From UMGS1474 sp050946775 (GTDB lineage: Bacteria; Bacillota; Clostridia; Oscillospirales; Acutalibacteraceae): a stretch of 32,262 nucleotides of DNA. Shown piece after piece: positions 28,367-32,262 of this stretch (the first letter of the stretch is position 1; the number at the start of each line of letters is the position of its first letter). The notes below the pieces were generated by a model. It saw only the letters and a list, made by a program, of their open reading frames with translations, ran no database searches and had not been told where the DNA came from. The stretch spans positions 1 to 32,262 of the forward strand of contig JBMNVL010000006.1 in assembly GCA_050946775.1 (NCBI GenBank). Reading direction: 5' to 3'. A program made the translations under genes and the position numbers.

Positions 28367-30343
28367 GTGTATAAGCTGCTGCAAAAGTTTCCCGAGCTGC
28401 GGGCGTTTGAAGGGGATATCCGTATGCGGATGGACCGCTTTTACAACAAGCGGGCGCAGCTTTTGCAGGGACACGCGTCCCTGAAGGATTTCGCGAACGC
28501 GCATAGATGGTACGGATTTCACAAACAAAACGGCGGGTGGGTCTACCGCGAATGGGCGCCGGCCGCCGACGGGGTGTATCTGACCGGGGATTTCAACGAC
28601 TGGCACTGGACCGATCATCCGCTGCACCGGCTGGAAAACGGCGATTGGGAGATCTTTTTCCCCGGCGAGACGCTGCACAAGGGCAGCCGGGTGATGACCA
28701 TCGTGGAAAACGGCGGCGCCTTGACCCAGCACATTCCTATCTACGCCCTGCGGGTCACCCAGGACTGGGTGACCCACAGCTGGTGCTGCGAGGTGCGGGA
28801 TACCGACGAGCCCTACCCCTGGACCGACGGGGACTTCGCGTGCGACGAGCCGCCGCTGATCTACGAGGCGCACGTCGGGATGTCGTGCGAGGAGCACCGG
28901 ATCGCGACCTATCGCGAGTTTGCCGACAACGTCCTGCCCCATATCCGCGAGGGCGGGTACAACACCGTTCAGCTGATGGCGGTGATGGAGCATCCGTATT
29001 ACGGCTCGTTCGGCTATCAGGTGAGCAGCTTTTACGCGGCGTCCAGCCGGTTCGGGTATCCGGAGGATCTCAAGTATCTGATCAACAAAGCGCACGAAAT
29101 GGGCATCCGGGTGCTGTTGGACGTGGTGCATTCCCACGCCGTGGCCAACACCCTCGAGGGGATCAACCTCTTCGACGGCACCGATCACCAGTTTTTCCAC
29201 CACGGCGATCAGGGCAACCACCCCGCCTGGGGAACCAAGCTGTTCGATTACGACAAGCCCGAGGTGCTGCATTTTCTGCTGAGCAATCTCAAATTCTGGC
29301 AGGAGGAATACCATTTCGACGGGTTCCGGTTCGACGGCGTGACGTCGATGCTCTATCACGACAGGGGACTGGGCGTGGCGTTCAGCGATCTGTCGATGTA
29401 TTATTCCATGAACACCGATATCGAGGCGGTGGTGTATCTGCAGCTGGCCAACGAGCTGGTGCGGCAGGTCAACCCCCGCTGTCTGACCATCGCGGAGGAT
29501 ATGAGCGGTATGCCGGGGATGTGCGAGCCGATCCCCGACGGCGGGATCGGGTTCGATTACCGGCTGGGGATGGGACTGCCGGATCTGTGGATCAAGCTGA
29601 TAAAAGAGCGGCGGGACGAGGATTGGCGGATGGACACGCTGTGGCATGAGTTGACCTTCCGCAACGCCCGCACCGTCGCGTACGCCGAAAGCCACGATCA
29701 GGCCCTCGTCGGCGATCAGACGCTGATGTTCCGTCTGGCGGGCGCGGCGATGTACGACCAGATGCGCGCCGACTGCCACACCCCCGTCATCGACCGGGCC
29801 ATGGCGCTGCACAAGATGATCCGGCTGCTCACCATGTCGGCCGGCGGCAGCGGCTATCTCAACTTTATGGGCAACGAATTCGGCCATCCCGAATGGATCG
29901 ATTTTCCCCGCGAGGGCAACTCCAACAGCTTTCAGTATTGCCGCCGGCAATGGAGTCTGCTGCGCGATCCCTCGCTCAAATACGCCGCGCTGAACCATTT
30001 TGACCACGATATGATCCACACCGCCAAGCACTACCGGATCTTCGATCAGGAGTACCCGGTGCTCAAGGCGATCCACGAGGAGGATCAGGTGCTCGCCTAC
30101 GAACGGGGCGGGTTGGTGTTCGTCTTCAATTTTTCCCCTGACCGGGAGTACCGCGACTACGCGATCCCCGTTTCCCAGGGGGTCGACCACTACGTTTTGT
30201 TCACCAGCGACGACGGGCGCTACGGGGGATTCGAGCGGATCTCCCGCGACCCGAAAAGCGCCTTTGTTCCGGGGATGCGGGGCAATTTCGTGAAATGCCA
30301 TCTTCCCGCCAGGACCTGTATGGTCCTGTGTCCCGCGTCATAA
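28367..30343 (+). CDS. glgB: 1,4-alpha-glucan branching enzyme, eukaryotic-like GH13_8 type
   Basis: A 658-residue enzyme that makes alpha-1,6 branches in glycogen. An N-terminal CBM48 (WVYREWAPAADGVYLTGDFN) precedes the GH13 barrel. Catalytic residues are Asp323 (FRFDGVTSM), Glu377 (IAEDMSGMP) and Asp444 (AESHDQAL). The wording LKYLINKAHEMGIRVLLDVV, YAESHDQALVGD and NFMGNEFGHPEWIDFPREG is that of eukaryotic and some bacterial branching enzymes (subfamily GH13_8), unlike the classical bacterial GlgB (GH13_9). GTG 28367 is preferred since GGAGG (28354-28358) is eight bases upstream; GTG 28358 is the alternative. No other glycogen genes are adjacent. It has its own promoter and terminator, so it is a single-gene unit. 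Confidence 0.93.
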   Translation: MYKLLQKFPELRAFEGDIRMRMDRFYNKRAQLLQGHASLKDFANAHRWYGFHKQNGGWVYREWAPAADGVYLTGDFNDWHWTDHPLHRLENGDWEIFFPGETLHKGSRVMTIVENGGALTQHIPIYALRVTQDWVTHSWCCEVRDTDEPYPWTDGDFACDEPPLIYEAHVGMSCEEHRIATYREFADNVLPHIREGGYNTVQLMAVMEHPYYGSFGYQVSSFYAASSRFGYPEDLKYLINKAHEMGIRVLLDVVHSHAVANTLEGINLFDGTDHQFFHHGDQGNHPAWGTKLFDYDKPEVLHFLLSNLKFWQEEYHFDGFRFDGVTSMLYHDRGLGVAFSDLSMYYSMNTDIEAVVYLQLANELVRQVNPRCLTIAEDMSGMPGMCEPIPDGGIGFDYRLGMGLPDLWIKLIKERRDEDWRMDTLWHELTFRNARTVAYAESHDQALVGDQTLMFRLAGAAMYDQMRADCHTPVIDRAMALHKMIRLLTMSAGGSGYLNFMGNEFGHPEWIDFPREGNSNSFQYCRRQWSLLRDPSLKYAALNHFDHDMIHTAKHYRIFDQEYPVLKAIHEEDQVLAYERGGLVFVFNFSPDREYRDYAIPVSQGVDHYVLFTSDDGRYGGFERISRDPKSAFVPGMRGNFVKCHLPARTCMVLCPAS

Positions 30344-30352
30344 GGGATGAAA

Positions 30353-30396
30353 AAACGATCCGGCCGGTATCCGTTCGATACCCGCCGGATCGTTTT
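30353..30396 (+). terminator. Terminator of glgB
   Basis: AACGATCCGGC-C-GGTATC pairs with GATACC-C-GCCGGATCGTT around a CGTTC loop, with one mismatch, and ends TTTTA. A-rich sequence on the left lets it also serve the convergent gene. Confidence 0.85.
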
Positions 30397-30412
30397 ATGT
30401 TGGAAAAGGCGC

Positions 30413-30859
30413 TCAATACAGCTTGGCGCCGGCCGGGATGTGGGGATCGACCATCAGCAGATGGAGGCGCTCCTCGTCGCCGTCCTTGTGGGTGGCGGAC
30501 AGCAGCATCCCGCAGGACTCGATGCCCATCATCGCCCTGGGCGGCAGGTTGACGATGGCGATCAGCGTTTTGCCGATCAGATCCTCCGGCTCGTAAAAAG
30601 CGTGGATGCCGCTTAAAATCGTGCGTTCCGTGCCTGTTCCGTCGTCGAGGGTGAATTTTAAGAGCTTCTTCGACTTGGGCACCGCCTCGCAGTCCAGTAC
30701 CTTGACCGCGCGGAAATCGGATTTCGAGAAGGTATCGAAGTCGACGGATTCTTCGAACAACGGCTCGATGACGACGTTGGAAAAGTCGATCTTTTCGTCC
30801 ACGGGCGCGTCGGCGGGCGCCGTGGGCTTGTCCGCCTTGGGAGCGTCCAGCGGTTTCAT
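30413..30859 (-). CDS. tRNA-binding OB-fold protein, MetRS C-terminal (beta) type, possibly a metG remnant
   Basis: A 148-residue protein whose residues 45-148 match the tRNA-binding domain found at the C-terminus of methionyl-tRNA synthetase and in Trbp111/CsaA. Visible markers are DFRAVKVLDCEAVPKSKKLL, RTILSGIHAFY, PEDLIGK, NLPPRAMMGIESCGMLLSA and the closing IPAGAKLY. The domain helps dimerise and bind tRNA. The first 30 residues are a Pro/Ala/Lys-rich linker. There is no ribosome binding site before ATG 30859, and the sharp drop in GC content starts only about 15 bases upstream. I therefore suspect that a longer protein was cut here, though stand-alone proteins of this type do exist. Confidence 0.75.
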   Translation of the reverse strand: MKPLDAPKADKPTAPADAPVDEKIDFSNVVIEPLFEESVDFDTFSKSDFRAVKVLDCEAVPKSKKLLKFTLDDGTGTERTILSGIHAFYEPEDLIGKTLIAIVNLPPRAMMGIESCGMLLSATHKDGDEERLHLLMVDPHIPAGAKLY

Positions 30860-30880
30860 GGTCGGGATTCGGACAGAAAC

Positions 30881-30966
30881 CCGGAATTATCGGGAATTAT
30901 CAAGCATTTACGGGCATTTTCCAAAAATAAAACCGCACAAACAAGGTCGTATCGAGAATTATCAAG
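30881..30966. repeat. Short direct repeats (GAATTATC) at the composition boundary
   Basis: CCGGAATTATCGGG (30881-30894), CGGGAATTATCAAG (30891-30904) and CGAGAATTATCAAG (30953-30966) share the core GAATTATC. They mark the switch from GC-rich to AT-rich DNA. The rest of 30967-31092 is AT-rich without a gene I can support. Confidence 0.55.
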
Positions 30967-31092
30967 AATTCTGTAATGAGTATGTTGGTGTAAGGTGTAA
31001 CCTTGATACATTGAATTGCCCGCCAAAGAAGCGCATCTCTTTATTTGGCATAGAAGCATTATACACCAAAATTCCGAGAAAATCAAGTTGTA

Positions 31093-31341
31093 TCACTGTT
31101 GCGTTATATCTTTCCATTTGAAAAAAGCCCTTTTGCATTTCTCAATATCTTCTTGACTGTTTGAAAGAATATATATTTTTTTCTCTTGAAACATCTTTTT
31201 GATTTTATCCGCAAGTTCATAGTGATTATTTGCCGAAACCTCATAATACGATATTCCGTTCATTTTACATAAGTGCTCTTTAACCGCCCTTTCATTTTCG
31301 TTTCCCGACCTCTTATTTATGCGCTCAATAACAGAAAACAT
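31093..31341 (-). CDS. Hypothetical protein fragment
   Basis: An AT-rich open frame of 82 codons, mostly charged and helical (SVIERINKRSGNENERAVKE; YELADKIKKMFQEKK). I do not recognise a family. There is no ribosome binding site before its ATG, which overlaps the end of the SGNH pseudogene with a shift of frame, so it may be the displaced C-terminal part of a larger broken gene. Alternatively it is a short real gene coupled to the upstream frame. Confidence 0.3.
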   Translation of the reverse strand: MFSVIERINKRSGNENERAVKEHLCKMNGISYYEVSANNHYELADKIKKMFQEKKIYILSNSQEDIEKCKRAFFKWKDITQQ

Positions 31342-31342
31342 A

Positions 31343-31759
31343 TCAGGGATACGGATAATTAACTTTCAGCTTTTCAAGCATTTTATTATATGCCGTTTCA
31401 AAAACGGACGCCCACATTTTGTCGCAATCCCTACCATCCGCATTTGCGGATTCTACACCCACTACCCAATCGTTCGTGCCGAGATAAACGATGATCACAT
31501 CCGGTTTCACAGAACCGATATGCAGCCTATTCGTCCGTTCGTCACTGCATCCTGACGGAAACAGAGAATCCCTGTTTGGCAATTTGGTTACACGGCTACA
31601 CGACCATGAATTGTTTACAAGCAACTCACCGCCGCAGCAGCTTATAACCTGCCCCCACCAGGTATCATTCATATCAGATACACCGGATTTGATAGTTCTC
31701 ACCTGTAAAGAACAAATTGTATCCTTTCGGATTATAGCCTTCAAGCGTGCTTAAATAGA
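31343..31759 (-). pseudogene. Broken SGNH/GDSL hydrolase
   Basis: On the minus strand the frame contains MNDTWWGQVISCCGGELLVN with a following NSWSCSRVT, and DVIIVYLGTNDW, the block III motif of SGNH hydrolases. The preceding residues, STLEGYNPKGYNLFFTGENY, are also typical of this family but lie in a different frame, so a frameshift occurred near 31,690. The true N-terminus is missing: the match begins right after the terminator hairpin at 31766-31799. The 3' end stops at NYPYP where the family continues. It would have been an extracellular or cytoplasmic esterase-like enzyme; it now looks dead. Base composition is AT-rich like its neighbours. Confidence 0.65.
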
Positions 31760-31765
31760 TATGAC

Positions 31766-31799
31766 AAATCGCCTGCCAAGATGTTTTGGCAGGCGATTT
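31766..31799. terminator. Terminator after the superoxide reductase gene
   Basis: AAATCGCCTGCCAA (31766-31779) and TTGGCAGGCGATTT (31786-31799) form a perfect 14-bp stem with a six-base loop. It lies just beyond the stop of the minus-strand gene at 31805. Confidence 0.8.
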
Positions 31800-31804
31800 T
31801 ACTT

Positions 31805-32185
31805 TTACTTGATTTCAGTTTTCCAAAGTCCGTGGAGGTTGCAGTAAGCATAAACTGCAACAGGTTTATCTTCGCCGGTGCAAAAAGTAGCTTCCGGTGT
31901 ATCGCCAGGCCTAAAGGTTCTCCGCTGACCTCCGTTCTCCGTTTCAAGGTAAATCCACTGAATATAATGCTCCTCAGTCATCGGATGCGTTGTTTCGCCG
32001 ATCCTTACATAAACAGAACCGTCTTCCAAATTCACAAAAGGCAAGTGCTTTTCTCCTGCCGCTTCGGTGGTGTTAGGAACCAGCGCCTCCATCTTCTGTC
32101 CGCAGCACATCATAGGAACCCCTGCATCGTGAATAAGACCGATCAAATTACCGCAATGGCGGCAAATATAAAACTTTTCTCTCAT
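31805..32185 (-). CDS. Superoxide reductase (desulfoferrodoxin family)
   Basis: A 126-residue non-haem iron protein that reduces superoxide to hydrogen peroxide without making oxygen, as suits an anaerobe. The N-terminal desulforedoxin-type site has Cys8 and Cys11 (CRHC) and Cys27-Cys28 (MMCCGQ). The catalytic iron site has His in GEKHLPF, two His in HPMTEEHYIQW, and Cys plus His in YCNLHGLW. Both centres look complete, so it is a two-iron desulfoferrodoxin. AAGGTGA precedes the ATG. It lies 12 bases after the rubrerythrin gene, forming an oxidative stress operon. Its GC content is clearly below that of the genes at 566-30859. Confidence 0.93.
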   Translation of the reverse strand: MREKFYICRHCGNLIGLIHDAGVPMMCCGQKMEALVPNTTEAAGEKHLPFVNLEDGSVYVRIGETTHPMTEEHYIQWIYLETENGGQRRTFRPGDTPEATFCTGEDKPVAVYAYCNLHGLWKTEIK

Positions 32186-32197
32186 TTTTCGTTCACC

Positions 32198-32262
32198 TTA
32201 ATAATTTTCTTTACGAACTTCAAAATAGGCCTGCGGATGCTTACATACAGGGCAGATTTCGG
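32198..32262 (-). CDS. Rubrerythrin, C-terminal end (partial)
   Basis: Only the last 20 codons lie in the window. They read EICPVCKHPQAYFEVRKENY, followed by TAA. CPVCKHPQAYFEV is the second half of the rubredoxin-like iron site at the end of rubrerythrins, which reduce hydrogen peroxide in anaerobes. The gene runs off the right edge and precedes the superoxide reductase gene on the same strand, so peroxide from one enzyme would be removed by the other. Confidence 0.85.
   Translation of the reverse strand, partial: EICPVCKHPQAYFEVRKENY

Noticed and set aside
30856..31086. 76-codon frame on the minus strand over the boundary repeats
   Set aside because: Half of it translates the GAATTATC repeats, there is no ribosome site, and it overlaps the start of the tRNA-binding protein gene.

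Overview
The window looks like chromosomal DNA of an anaerobic, fermentative, GC-rich Clostridia member, most likely an Oscillospiraceae/Ruminococcaceae-type gut bacterium. The evidence is a clostridial-order Rnf operon (rnfCDGEAB), acetate kinase, a dockerin-bearing secreted fucosidase, a SleC-like cortex-lytic protein, tRNA genes that encode CCA, strong Gram-positive ribosome binding sites with frequent GTG/TTG starts, and consensus sigma-A promoters. Genus-level placement is inference.

Layout. 1-120 is AT-rich and may be the edge of an insertion sequence. 130-527 is a cluster of palindromic repeats. 566-2001 holds a Nudix hydrolase and an M14 carboxypeptidase. 2037-3007 holds a NusG-domain-II protein and a Gx-type membrane protein. 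A second repeat cluster and a structured leader precede rnfCDGEAB (3402-8323). A tRNA-Met/Glu/Val operon with its own promoter and terminator follows, then an unusual mirrored array of ATGATG/CATCAT-linked hairpins (8700-8872) and a broken four-helix-bundle gene. An AraC regulator diverges from a 1201-residue multidomain fucosidase (9218-13757). tmcAL and ackA diverge from overlapping promoters. A short FNT-family channel and a SleC-like protein with five peptidoglycan-binding repeats come next, then pgk-tpiA-gpmI (20001-23533), a third repeat cluster, a LUD protein diverging from an isomerase/oxidoreductase pair, a flavin reductase with an L,D-transpeptidase, a eukaryotic-type glycogen branching enzyme, and a MetRS-type tRNA-binding domain.

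At about 30,870 base composition falls abruptly from GC-rich to AT-rich and stays lower to the end. That part holds short direct repeats, a frameshifted SGNH hydrolase, a superoxide reductase and the 3' end of rubrerythrin. It is either a transferred segment or an assembly join.

Physiology. Lower glycolysis (pgk, tpiA, gpmI) yields ATP and pyruvate. Acetate kinase makes ATP from acetyl phosphate. Rnf couples reduced ferredoxin to NAD+ reduction and an ion gradient. The branching enzyme stores glucan and the fucosidase harvests host or plant fucosides. Rubrerythrin and superoxide reductase detoxify oxygen species. TmcAL uses acetate and ATP to modify elongator tRNA-Met, and a tRNA with that CAT anticodon is encoded in the same window.

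No complete new defence, mobile or biosynthetic system was found. The most unusual sequence is the hairpin array at 8700-8872, followed by the repeat element at 130, 3175 and 23741, whose hairpin stem survives although its sequence differs between copies.
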